Shown here piece by piece: positions 33,565 through 44,108 of a stretch of 64,000 bases of DNA. The first letter of the stretch is position 1. Each line of letters opens with the position of its first letter. The stretch is from Bradyrhizobium stylosanthis (lineage in GTDB: Bacteria; Pseudomonadota; Alphaproteobacteria; Rhizobiales; Xanthobacteraceae). The notes below the pieces were generated by a model that saw only the letters and a list, made by a program, of their open reading frames with translations, made no database searches and had not been told where the DNA came from. The stretch covers positions 124,001 to 188,000 of the forward strand of contig NZ_LVEM01000007.1 in assembly GCF_001641335.1 (NCBI RefSeq), given 5' to 3'. The translations under genes were made by a program, and so were the position numbers.

Positions 33565-34215
33565 GTGACGAACAAAGCTGATCGATCGGGATCCTGCATC
33601 CTCGCGGGGCTCGCCCTCGCGGCCATGATTGCGTGCACGACGCCCACGGCCTCGGCCCACGAAGCGAACAAGCGCGTTGCCGATGCAAACGCGCTTGCAA
33701 CGACCGAGACCGCATCGCGACCACAGCCGCAAGCAACGCGGCGTGCGGTCGCGCGCGCGGAGAAGGGCCCCTACTATGTCGACTTCCGTGCGCGGACGGC
33801 GGCGAGCTGGGGCCATGCGTTCGTCTGGTACGGCAAGACCAGCGAGAAGGCGGTCGAGGTCGCAGGCCTCACGCCGGCCGGCGACACGCTCGCTTACGTG
33901 CTCGGTCATATCACCTTCGTGCCGTCCGAGACCGGCGCGAGCTACGGCGATCTCGATCCGGAATATCTGACCGCGAGCTACCGGGTCTATCTCAACGAAG
34001 CCGACGCCAAGCGCGTCTTCGCCTATATCAAGAAGCTGCAGGCGAACTCGCCGGTGTGGAACGCCGAGACCGCCAACTGCACGGGCTTTATCGGCGATAT
34101 CGCCGAGTTCATGGGCCTCGAGGTCCCCAACCGCTGGCAGCGCCCGGAAAACTTCGTCAACCGCCTGAAGGAAATGAACGGCGGCCGGCAGATGGTGCGG
34201 CTGTCGGCGGAGTAG
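33565..34215 (+). CDS. Exported protein of unknown function with conserved-looking His and Asn-Cys residues
   Basis: A GTG start preceded by GAAGGGGG gives 216 residues with a signal peptide (hydrophobic LAGLALAAMIACTTPTASA; the cysteine could also be a lipobox-like position). The folded part begins near GPYYVDFRARTAASWGHAF and ends with NCTGFIGDIAEFMGLEVP. A histidine in a WGHAFVWYG strand, and an Asn-Cys pair at the start of a helix, recall papain/NlpC-like cysteine hydrolases, but order and spacing do not let me assign it. It may be cotranscribed with the PIGK-repeat protein. Confidence 0.6.
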   Translation: MTNKADRSGSCILAGLALAAMIACTTPTASAHEANKRVADANALATTETASRPQPQATRRAVARAEKGPYYVDFRARTAASWGHAFVWYGKTSEKAVEVAGLTPAGDTLAYVLGHITFVPSETGASYGDLDPEYLTASYRVYLNEADAKRVFAYIKKLQANSPVWNAETANCTGFIGDIAEFMGLEVPNRWQRPENFVNRLKEMNGGRQMVRLSAE

Positions 34216-34591
34216 CCGAAGCGCGGTAGCCCGGATTGCGCACTGATCTTCAACCGTTACCCTGAGGTGCGCGCTCAGAGGCGCATCGCGCCGCTGAGCA
34301 AGCCTCGAAGGGCGACAGCCCGGCTCTGGCGGCGTGGCCGCTCATCCTTCGAGACTCTCCATGGGACGCGTTGCGACCCGTGCGTCGCACCTCCAGCGAC
34401 AACCGCTTCGCGGTTGTGCGGGGATGACGGAACGAGATACCAATTATCCGCCCTGCGGAATCACCCTCGCGGCCCGCATGACGCCCCGCCCCCACCGCAC
34501 GCCCCGCTGATAGACTTTTCCCACCCCCGGCGGCATCCTCCCGCCATCAACCGATAACAGAGCCTGCGGGCCACCCGGGGGGACACACATC
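34216..34591. repeat. Gene-free stretch containing a degenerate repeat element
   Basis: No gene seen in 376 bp. The part from about 34256 to 34430 (beginning ACCCTGAGGTGCGCGCTC, later CATCCTTCGAGACTC and the hairpin CAACCGC-TTC-GCGGTTG) resembles the repeat type at 40781-40912, in degenerate form. Confidence 0.5.
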
Positions 34592-35587
34592 ATGCTGCAG
34601 ACACGTTTCACGAAGCTCGTCGGCGTCGAGCACCCGATCGTCCAGGGCGGCATGCAATGGGTCGGACGCGCCGAGCTGGTCGCTGCCGTCGCCAATGCCG
34701 GCGCGCTCGGCTTCATCACGGCGCTGACCCAGCCGACGCCGGAGGACCTGACCAAGGAGATCGCGCGCTGCCGTGACCTCACCGACAAGCCCTTTGGCGT
34801 CAACCTCACCATCCTGCCCGCGATCAAGCCGCCGCCTTATGCCGAATATCGCGCCGCGATCATCGAAGCCGGCATCACGGTGGTCGAGACCGCCGGCAAC
34901 AAGCCGCAGGAGCATGTCGACGAGTTCAAAAAGCACGGCGTCAAGATCGTGCACAAATGCACCAGCGTCCGCCACGCGCTCTCGGCCGAGCGCATGGGGG
35001 TCGATGCCATCTCGATCGACGGGTTCGAGTGCGCCGGCCACCCCGGCGAGGACGACACCCCCGGCCTGATCCTGATCCCCGCCGCCGCCAACAAGGTCAA
35101 GATCCCGATGATCGCCTCGGGCGGGTTTGCCGATGCGCGCGGCCTGGTCGCTGCGCTGGCGCTCGGTGCCGAGGGCATCAACATGGGCACCCGCTTCATG
35201 GCGACCAAGGAGAGCCCGATCCATCAGCTCATCAAGGAGAAGATCGTCGCCAATGACGAGCGCGAGACCGAGCTGATCTTCCGCACCATGCGCAACACCT
35301 CGCGCGTCGCCAAGAACGAGATCTCGACCAAGGTCGTCGCCATGGAGAAGGAAGGCGCCAAGTTCGAGGACATCCGCGAGCTCGTGGCCGGCGCCCGCGG
35401 CAAGATGGTCTATGCGACCGGCAATTCGGACGAAGGCATCTGGTCGGCCGGCCAGGTGCAGGGCCTGATCCAGGACATCCCGAGTTGCGGCGAGCTGATC
35501 TCGCGCATCGTGCGCGAGGCCGAGGCGATCATCCGCAGCCGGCTCGAAGGCATGATCGCGGGCCCGGCGGCGCAAGCGGCGGAATAG
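34592..35587 (+). CDS. Nitronate monooxygenase (2-nitropropane dioxygenase family)
   Basis: This 331-residue FMN-dependent TIM-barrel protein has the class signature: HPIVQGGMQWVGRAELVAAVANAGALG at the start, GFECAGHPGEDD with candidate catalytic His150, ASGGFADARGLVAALALGAEGINMGTRF with the phosphate-binding glycines, and a late GDSxEG-like NSDEGIWSAGQ. It would oxidise alkyl nitronates such as propionate 3-nitronate, although many family members have other substrates. The ATG is preceded by GGGG at proper distance. The quinone-oxidoreductase gene follows 25 bp later on the same strand. Confidence 0.9.
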   Translation: MLQTRFTKLVGVEHPIVQGGMQWVGRAELVAAVANAGALGFITALTQPTPEDLTKEIARCRDLTDKPFGVNLTILPAIKPPPYAEYRAAIIEAGITVVETAGNKPQEHVDEFKKHGVKIVHKCTSVRHALSAERMGVDAISIDGFECAGHPGEDDTPGLILIPAAANKVKIPMIASGGFADARGLVAALALGAEGINMGTRFMATKESPIHQLIKEKIVANDERETELIFRTMRNTSRVAKNEISTKVVAMEKEGAKFEDIRELVAGARGKMVYATGNSDEGIWSAGQVQGLIQDIPSCGELISRIVREAEAIIRSRLEGMIAGPAAQAAE

Positions 35588-35612
35588 TCACTGCAAGAAG
35601 CGAGAGCAATAC

Positions 35613-36581
35613 ATGAAAGCCTACGTCTATGGCCCTGAGGGCGCCCGGATTTCCGACGTCGCTCAACCAAAGCCCAAAGGCACGCAGGTGCTGGTGAAGG
35701 TCCGCGCCTGCGGCCTCAATCGCGCCGACACCGGCATGCGCAAGGGCCACGCCCACGGCGCGGCCGGCGGCGTCGGCACCGTGCTCGGCATGGAATGGGC
35801 GGGCGAGGTCGCCGAGCTCGGACCCGATGCGAAGGGCGTGAAGGTCGGCGACCGCATCATGGGATCGGGCGGCGCGGCGTTTGCCGAGTACACGCTCGCC
35901 GACCACGGCCGGCTGTTCCGCGCGCCCTCGAACATGAACTTCGAGGAAGCCGCCACCCTGCCCGTCGCACTCGCGACCATGTACAACGCCGTCGTCATGG
36001 TCGGCGGCGTGCAGCCCGGGCAAGCCGTGCTGATCCAGGGCGCCAGCTCCGGTGTCGGGCTGATGGCGATGCAGATCGCAAAACTCAAGGGCGCCAAGCT
36101 CGTGATCGGCTCCTCGACCGATGCCTACCGGCGCGGCCGGCTGAAGGAGTATGGCGCCGACCTCGCGGTCGATTCCTCCGATCCCAAATGGGTCGACGAG
36201 GTGTTGAAGGCGACGAACGGCGAAGGCGTCGATCTCATCGTCGACCAGGTCTCCGGCAAGGTCGCCAACCAGAACCTCGCCGCGACGAAGGTCCTGGGCC
36301 GCATCGTCAATGTCGGCCGGCTCGGCGGCACCCATGCCGATTTCAACTTCGACCTGCATGCCGCGCGCCGCATCAGCTATATCGGCGTCACCTTCCGCAC
36401 CCGCAGCATCGAGGAGGTCCGCGAGATCTTCGAGGAGGTCCGCAAGGACATCTGGGGCGCGGTGGAGTCACGCAAGCTGCAGCTGCCGATCGACAAGGTC
36501 TATCCGTTCGACCAGATCGACCAGGCGTTCGAGCACATGGAGGCGAACAAGCATCTGGGCAAGATCGTCGTGACGCTTTAA
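35613..36581 (+). CDS. Zinc-independent MDR quinone oxidoreductase
   Basis: The 322-residue protein belongs to the medium-chain dehydrogenase/reductase superfamily, quinone-oxidoreductase type. It has the GroES-like N-terminal half (VRACGLNRADTGMRKG; GMEWAGEVAELG) and the Rossmann NADPH site QGASSGVGLMAMQIAKLKGA near residue 150. Catalytic zinc cysteines of alcohol dehydrogenases are absent. It would reduce quinones or activated enones with NADPH. It is 25 bp after the nitronate monooxygenase, so the pair is probably an operon, perhaps for detoxification. Confidence 0.9.
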   Translation: MKAYVYGPEGARISDVAQPKPKGTQVLVKVRACGLNRADTGMRKGHAHGAAGGVGTVLGMEWAGEVAELGPDAKGVKVGDRIMGSGGAAFAEYTLADHGRLFRAPSNMNFEEAATLPVALATMYNAVVMVGGVQPGQAVLIQGASSGVGLMAMQIAKLKGAKLVIGSSTDAYRRGRLKEYGADLAVDSSDPKWVDEVLKATNGEGVDLIVDQVSGKVANQNLAATKVLGRIVNVGRLGGTHADFNFDLHAARRISYIGVTFRTRSIEEVREIFEEVRKDIWGAVESRKLQLPIDKVYPFDQIDQAFEHMEANKHLGKIVVTL

Positions 36582-36615
36582 CAGCAGCCGGACGAGAGCC
36601 GCACCGTCTCCACGC

Positions 36616-36699
36616 GTCATGGCCGGGCTTGACCCGGCCATCCACGTCCTGGCGGCAAAGAAAGAACGTGGACGCCCGGGACAGGCCCGGGCATGGCGG
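36616..36699. repeat. Intergenic palindromic repeat
   Basis: CATGGCCGGGCTTGACCCGG on the left pairs imperfectly with a right part containing GTGGACGCCCGGG...CCCGGGCATGGC. It lies 35 bp after the quinone oxidoreductase stop. Confidence 0.65.
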
Positions 36700-36824
36700 A
36701 GAGAGTGGCATAGGCCCCATTCAATTCGGAAGCATTCGCAAGAGCTTCGCTCCTGCAACTCACTCGCGATTTCAGCTGTGGATCGCCGCTTGATGTTCAG
36801 CCCTAGGCTGCTAAATCCCCGGCC

Positions 36825-38198
36825 ATGAGCTCCCAGCACAACAAGACATCGGTCGCGGCCATCTCGATCTTCGCCAGCGGCGGCATGGCGGCGGCCAAGT
36901 TCGTGGTCGGCATCGCGATCGGCTCGCTCGCGCTGATCTCCGAAGCCCTGCACTCTTCGATCGACCTGGTTGCGACCATCATCACCTGGGCGGTGGTGCG
37001 GGTGTCCGACAAGCCGGCGGACGAGGAGCACCATTACGGTCACGGCAAGCTGGAAAGCATCTCCGCCCTCGGCGTCACCGCCCTGCTCTACGTGCTCGCC
37101 GGCGGCATCCTGGTCGAGGCCTATAGCCGGCTGCGCGAGGGAACCCCGCCGCCGACCATCTCGGCGGTGCCCTTCGTTGTGCTGGTGATCGACATCGTCG
37201 TCAATCTCTGGCGCGCCCGTGCTCTGCACCAGGCCGCGCGCGAGACGCGAAGCCAGGCGCTGGCCGCCGACGCGCTGCATTTCGCCTCCGACGTGATGGG
37301 CTCCTGCGCCGTGATCGTGGGCCTGGTCCTGGCCGCCCTCGGCTTCTGGTGGGGCGATGCGGCGGCGGCCGCCGCCGTCGCCGTGATGATCGCCCTGCTC
37401 GGCCTGCGCATGGCCGGATCGACCGTGCAGACCCTGCTGGACCGCGCGCCCGAGGGGGCGCAGGAGAAGGCCACAGCCGCGATCCGCGGCGTCCCCGGCG
37501 TGATCGACGTCGAGCGCCTGCGCGTGCGCATGGTCGGTTCGACCACCTTCATCGACGCCATCGCCAAGGTGCCGCGCACCTATCCGATCGACCGCATCGA
37601 GGAGATCAAGCGCAAGGCCCACGCCGCGGTCGACGCCGCGTTCGGCGATGCCGACCTCACCTTCACCCCGGTCCCCGTCGCGCGCAACAACGAGACGGTG
37701 CGCGACCGCATCATGGTGATCGCGCGCAATTCGAGCCTCGCCATCCACCACGTCACGGTGCACGATCTCGGCGCCAAGCTGATCGTCAGCATCGACCTCG
37801 AGGTCGACGCCGGCATGCGGCTCGATGCGGCTCATGACATCGCCAACGCGCTGGAGCGCAACATCCAGGAGGAGTTCGGCGAGGACGTCGAGGTCGACGT
37901 CCATATCGAGCCGCTGGAACCGGAACTGCCGTTCGGGGTCGATGCCGCGCCGGAACGCGCGCAGGCCATCGCCGCCGCATTGGCCGAGTTTGCCGGCGAG
38001 GGCGAGATCCACGACATCCATAATGTGCGCGTCCGCAACACCGACGCCGGCGAGATCGTCAACTTCCACTGCCGCGCCGCACCGTCGATGAGCGTGATCA
38101 AGGTGCATGAGCACGTCGACGCGATCGAGCGCGCGCTGCGCCGCGCGTTTCCGAGCGTGAAGCGCGTGATCAGCCACGCCGAACCGCCGCGCATGTGA
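36825..38198 (+). CDS. Cation diffusion facilitator (zinc/iron type) with three tandem cytoplasmic domains
   Basis: The protein is a CDF proton-coupled metal exporter of 457 residues, longer than the usual 300. The membrane part (about 1-205) has the two metal-site motifs HSSID (His43, Asp47) and HFASD (His152, Asp156), an HD-HD site that suggests zinc selectivity. The cytoplasmic part appears to hold three copies of the ferredoxin-like dimerisation domain: about 211-285, 290-363 and 375-455. Each has the pattern V..VR.....T..I.. followed by an AH..A..IE.A....F helix and a beta strand ending in a VHIEP-like motif. Typical members have one. It is alone between a repeat and the sensor kinase gene. 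Confidence 0.88.
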   Translation: MSSQHNKTSVAAISIFASGGMAAAKFVVGIAIGSLALISEALHSSIDLVATIITWAVVRVSDKPADEEHHYGHGKLESISALGVTALLYVLAGGILVEAYSRLREGTPPPTISAVPFVVLVIDIVVNLWRARALHQAARETRSQALAADALHFASDVMGSCAVIVGLVLAALGFWWGDAAAAAAVAVMIALLGLRMAGSTVQTLLDRAPEGAQEKATAAIRGVPGVIDVERLRVRMVGSTTFIDAIAKVPRTYPIDRIEEIKRKAHAAVDAAFGDADLTFTPVPVARNNETVRDRIMVIARNSSLAIHHVTVHDLGAKLIVSIDLEVDAGMRLDAAHDIANALERNIQEEFGEDVEVDVHIEPLEPELPFGVDAAPERAQAIAAALAEFAGEGEIHDIHNVRVRNTDAGEIVNFHCRAAPSMSVIKVHEHVDAIERALRRAFPSVKRVISHAEPPRM

Positions 38199-38424
38199 CG
38201 CGGGATGTGCGAGGACTCACACGTTCTCGTTTCGGACTCGCCGCGCACGTGAGTTTGCGGAGCTGCAGTGCAAGAACTCCGCGTTGGATAAGAATAATTT
38301 CGCGTTAACGATTCGTTGACTCTCGACAGTCCGGCAAAACTGGATTCAAATCGGTGTGATTCGGAAGCGACGTGGGGCTGCTTCCGAGCTCAAGTTGCAA
38401 GCTGGTTTTCAGGGGGCCGAAGGC

Positions 38425-40755
<2,331 letters not shown>

Positions 40756-40780
40756 GGCGGCGCAGGCAGCGTGCCTGCGG

Positions 40781-40912
40781 CCATCCTTCGAGACGCCCGC
40801 CTGCGGCGGGCCCTCAGGATGAGGGTCGAGTACGCGGCAGCAGTTCTAGAGCAGTTGGGCGGCGCAGAGCCTCATCCTGAGGAGCCCGCAAGGCGGGCGT
40901 CTCGAAGGACGA
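40781..40912. repeat. Large intergenic inverted repeat
   Basis: CCATCCTTCGAGACGCCCGC and CCCTCAGGATGAGG on the left match the reverse complement of CCTCATCCTGAGG and GGCGGGCGTCTCGAAGG on the right. It separates the convergent sensor-kinase and LysR genes. Confidence 0.75.
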
Positions 40913-40937
40913 GCCGCTTGCTCCGCTGTCGATGCGC

Positions 40938-41831
40938 TTACAGCTGCAGCGTCGGCGCGACTTCCCTGGCGACATTCACCAGCGCCGCGATCAGCGGCGT
41001 CATGGGATCGCGCTGCGGGATCACCATGCCGATGCTGTAATTGACCTCGGGGTCGACGATCGGGATCGAGCGCACGGTGTCGGACAGGCCGAGCGTCTCG
41101 GCGAGCTTGGCCGGCATCACGCTCGCCCAGCGTCCCGTCTTCACATGCGTGAACAGCACCAGCAGCGAGTTCGAGGTCAGCGTCGGCGTCGCCTCCGCGC
41201 CGACCGAGCGCAGCGCGCGGTCGATGATGCGGCGGTTCTGCATGTCGGGCGTCAGCAGGCACAGCGGCACCTGCCCGACCTCGGTCCAGGTCACCGTCTC
41301 GCGGTCGCCGAACATCGCGTCCGGCGCGGTGAGCAGGCGATAGCTCTCGTTGTAGAGCGGGATGGTGCGCACCTTGCCGATCGGCTCGTTCTCGATGTAG
41401 GTCAGCCCCGCATCGACCTCGAGATTTTCGAGCAGGCCCAGCACCTCGGATGAGGTCGTCGACTGGATGCGGAAGCGCACCTCGGGATGCTTGGCGCGGA
41501 ACGGCGTCGTCAGCTGGGCGACCATGCCGAGCACGGTCGGGATCGCGGCAATGCGGATCTCGCCGGAGAGCTGGTGCTTCAGCCCGTTGATCTCGTCGCG
41601 CATGGCGCGGGCATCGCCCACGATCCGCCGCGCCCAGTCCAGCGCCCGTTCGCCTTCCGGCGTGAAACCCTGGAATCGGGAGCCGCGCTGGACCAGCATC
41701 ACGCCGAGGATCTCCTCGAGCTGTTTCAGCCCGGTCGACATGGTCGGCTGGGTGACCCCGCAGGCCTCTGCCGCGCGTCCAAAATGCCGCTCCTTTGCCA
41801 GCGCCAGCAGCAGTTCAAGCTTGTCGATCAA
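40938..41831 (-). CDS. LysR-family regulator divergent from the formate dehydrogenase operon
   Basis: The 297-residue protein has the LysR helix-turn-helix (about 14-60; FGRAAEACGVTQPTMSTGLKQLEE) and a type-2 periplasmic-binding-like effector domain. It starts with a TTG (41829-41831) preceded by GAGGGG at eight bases. It is divergent from fdsG, with 225 bp between. This arrangement is the one I associate with FdsR-type regulators of the fds genes in other proteobacteria. The expected inducer is formate, but I infer this from position only. Confidence 0.85.
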   Translation of the reverse strand: MIDKLELLLALAKERHFGRAAEACGVTQPTMSTGLKQLEEILGVMLVQRGSRFQGFTPEGERALDWARRIVGDARAMRDEINGLKHQLSGEIRIAAIPTVLGMVAQLTTPFRAKHPEVRFRIQSTTSSEVLGLLENLEVDAGLTYIENEPIGKVRTIPLYNESYRLLTAPDAMFGDRETVTWTEVGQVPLCLLTPDMQNRRIIDRALRSVGAEATPTLTSNSLLVLFTHVKTGRWASVMPAKLAETLGLSDTVRSIPIVDPEVNYSIGMVIPQRDPMTPLIAALVNVAREVAPTLQL

Positions 41832-42056
41832 CCGGTCGTCCCCTCGGCTTCTGTCGTGGCATGCAAGCTAGCATGCCGGGCCCTGCACCAACACGCAAAA
41901 ACCGGCAGCCGATACAACTTTCATTGTCATTTCGTATCGACCGATTGTGGTTGCAAATCGATCAGAATTCGCAATCGCAGCATGAGACAGCTTTATTGAT
42001 CTTCGAATGATTCCAAATAGTTTGCAGAAGAGAAACGCTCAGGTTGAGAACGAATA
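41832..42056. promoter_or_regulatory. Divergent promoter region between the LysR gene and fdsG
   Basis: These 225 bp must hold both promoters. Segments such as TATCGACCGATTGTGG and GCAAATCGATCAGAATTCGC (41935-41975) contain imperfect dyads of the size bound by LysR proteins, but I cannot fix a precise site. Confidence 0.45.
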
Positions 42057-42545
42057 ATGACAACGCCTTACGAAGCTCGTTACGAGCCTTGGGACGAAGC
42101 GCGCGGCGCCGAGATCATCGCCGAACATGCCAGGCAGGAAGGCGCGACGCTGGTCATCTTGCACGCGCTCCAGGAGGCGTTCGGCTACGTGCCGGAGGCT
42201 GCGATTCCCATGATCGCGCAGGCGCTGAATCTGTCGCGCGCCGAAGTGCACGGCGTGTTCACCTTCTATCATGATTTCCGCCACAAGCCGGCCGGCCGCC
42301 ACGTGCTGAAGCTGTGCCGCGCCGAAGCCTGCCAGGCTGCCGGCGGCGATGCGCTGGCTGCGCGCGCCGAATCGAAGCTCGGCGTTTCGCTTGGACACAC
42401 GACGGCGGATGATCGCGTCACGCTGGAGCCGATCTACTGCCTCGGCCTGTGCGCGACCGCGCCGTCTGCGATGCTCGACGGCCGCCTCATCGGCCGGCTC
42501 GACGAGAAGCGCCTCGACGCGCTGGTTGCGGAGGCACAGCGATGA
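42057..42545 (+). CDS. fdsG: NAD-dependent formate dehydrogenase gamma subunit
   Basis: FdsG is the 2Fe-2S subunit homologous to NuoE of complex I. The 162-residue length fits. The cluster cysteines are visible as LCRAEACQ (Cys-x4-Cys) and CLGLCATAPSAM (Cys-x3-Cys), and the N-terminal helical domain has the LVILHALQEAFGYVPEAAI segment typical of NuoE-like proteins. It overlaps fdsB by four bases (ATGA). It passes electrons between the FMN/NADH subunit FdsB and the other Fe-S clusters. Confidence 0.94.
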   Translation: MTTPYEARYEPWDEARGAEIIAEHARQEGATLVILHALQEAFGYVPEAAIPMIAQALNLSRAEVHGVFTFYHDFRHKPAGRHVLKLCRAEACQAAGGDALAARAESKLGVSLGHTTADDRVTLEPIYCLGLCATAPSAMLDGRLIGRLDEKRLDALVAEAQR

Positions 42546-44098
42546 GCATGCGTCTCTTCGTCTCACGCGATGCGGGTGCTGTCGCCGTCGGCGCCGACGA
42601 GGTCGCGCTGGCGCTGGCACAGGCGGCCGCCAAGCGCGGCGTAACGGTCGACATCGTCAGGACCGGCTCGCGCGGCATGTACTGGCTGGAGCCGCTGGTC
42701 GAGGTCGCAACGCCGCAGGGCCGGATCGCCTTCGGCCCGGTCACCGAAGCGGACGTGCCCTCCCTGCTCGACGCGCTCGCCAGCAACACGCCGCACCTGT
42801 TGCGGCTCGGTGCCACCGACGAGATCCCCTGGCTGAAGCGCCAGACCCGCCTCACCTTCGCCCGCTGCGGGGTGATCGATCCGCGCTCGCTCGACGATTA
42901 CCGCGCCCATGGCGGCTACAAGGGCTTTGAGCGCGCACTCTCGCTCGGACCTGATGCGATCCTGAACGAAGTGACAGCGTCCGGCCTGCGCGGCCGCGGC
43001 GGCGCGGGCTTCCCGACCGGCATCAAGTGGAAGACCGTCGCGCAGGCCAAGGCCGACCGCAAGTTCATCGTCTGCAACGCCGACGAGGGCGACAGCGGCA
43101 CCTTTGCCGACCGCATGATCATGGAAGGCGATCCCTTCCTGGTGATCGAGGGCATGACCACGGCCGGCATCACGGTCGGCGCGACCAAGGGCTACATCTA
43201 CATCCGCAGCGAATACCCGCACGCGGTCGAGGCGATGAACGCCGCGATTCTCGCGGCAAAGCGCGGCGGCTATCTCGGCGACAAGATCGGCGGTTCCACC
43301 TACAACTTCGACATGGAAGTGCGCGTCGGCGCCGGCGCTTACGTCTGCGGCGAGGAGACCTCGCTGCTGGAGAGCCTCGAAGGCCGCCGCGGCATCGTGC
43401 GCGCCAAGCCACCGCTGCCGGCGCATCATGGCTTGTTCGGCAAGCCGACCGTCATCAACAACGTGCTGTCGTTCGCCGCGATCCCCTTCATCCTCGCCGA
43501 AGGCGCCAAGGCCTATGCCGATTTCGGCATGGGCCGCTCGCGCGGCACGATGCCGATCCAGCTCGCCGGCAACATCCGTCACGGCGGCCTGTTCGAGACC
43601 GCGTTCGGCGTGACGCTCGGCGAGCTCGTCGACGACATCGGCGGCGGCACGGCGACCGGCCGTCCGGTTCGCGCGGTGCAGGTCGGCGGCCCCTTGGGCG
43701 CCTATTTCCCGCGCGCCCTGTTCGACACCCCCTTCGACTACGAGGCCTTTGCCGCGCGCGACGGCCTGATCGGGCATGGCGGCATCGTCGTGTTCGACGA
43801 CAGCGTCGACATGCGCCGGCAGGCGCGCTTTGCGATGGAATTCTGCGCCGTCGAATCCTGCGGCAAGTGCACGCCGTGCCGCATCGGTTCGACCCGCGGC
43901 GTCGAGACCATCGAGAAGATCATCAACGGCGAGCGCGTCCACGAAAACCTCGCACTCGTCGAGGACCTCTGCAACACCATGAAATTCGGCTCGCTCTGCG
44001 CACTCGGCGGCTTCACGCCCTACCCCGTGCTCAGCGCATTGAAGCACTTCCGGGAGGATTTCGTTCCGGCGCCGACCACGCTTCAGGCCGCGGAATAG
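42542..44098 (+). CDS. fdsB: NAD-dependent formate dehydrogenase beta subunit (NADH/FMN binding)
   Basis: This is the NuoF-like diaphorase subunit of soluble formate dehydrogenase, which passes electrons to NAD+. The 518-residue protein has a thioredoxin-like N-terminal domain (about 1-120), the FMN/NADH loop RGRGGAGFPTGIKWK (about 175-190), the NADEGDSGTF segment, and GAGAYVCGEETSLLESLEG. The C-terminal 4Fe-4S motif is ESCGKCTPCRIG with a later Cys in LCALGG. Start chosen at the ATG overlapping fdsG's stop by four bases. Confidence 0.95.
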   Translation: MSMRLFVSRDAGAVAVGADEVALALAQAAAKRGVTVDIVRTGSRGMYWLEPLVEVATPQGRIAFGPVTEADVPSLLDALASNTPHLLRLGATDEIPWLKRQTRLTFARCGVIDPRSLDDYRAHGGYKGFERALSLGPDAILNEVTASGLRGRGGAGFPTGIKWKTVAQAKADRKFIVCNADEGDSGTFADRMIMEGDPFLVIEGMTTAGITVGATKGYIYIRSEYPHAVEAMNAAILAAKRGGYLGDKIGGSTYNFDMEVRVGAGAYVCGEETSLLESLEGRRGIVRAKPPLPAHHGLFGKPTVINNVLSFAAIPFILAEGAKAYADFGMGRSRGTMPIQLAGNIRHGGLFETAFGVTLGELVDDIGGGTATGRPVRAVQVGGPLGAYFPRALFDTPFDYEAFAARDGLIGHGGIVVFDDSVDMRRQARFAMEFCAVESCGKCTPCRIGSTRGVETIEKIINGERVHENLALVEDLCNTMKFGSLCALGGFTPYPVLSALKHFREDFVPAPTTLQAAE

Positions 44099-44108
44099 GA
44101 GAACGACG

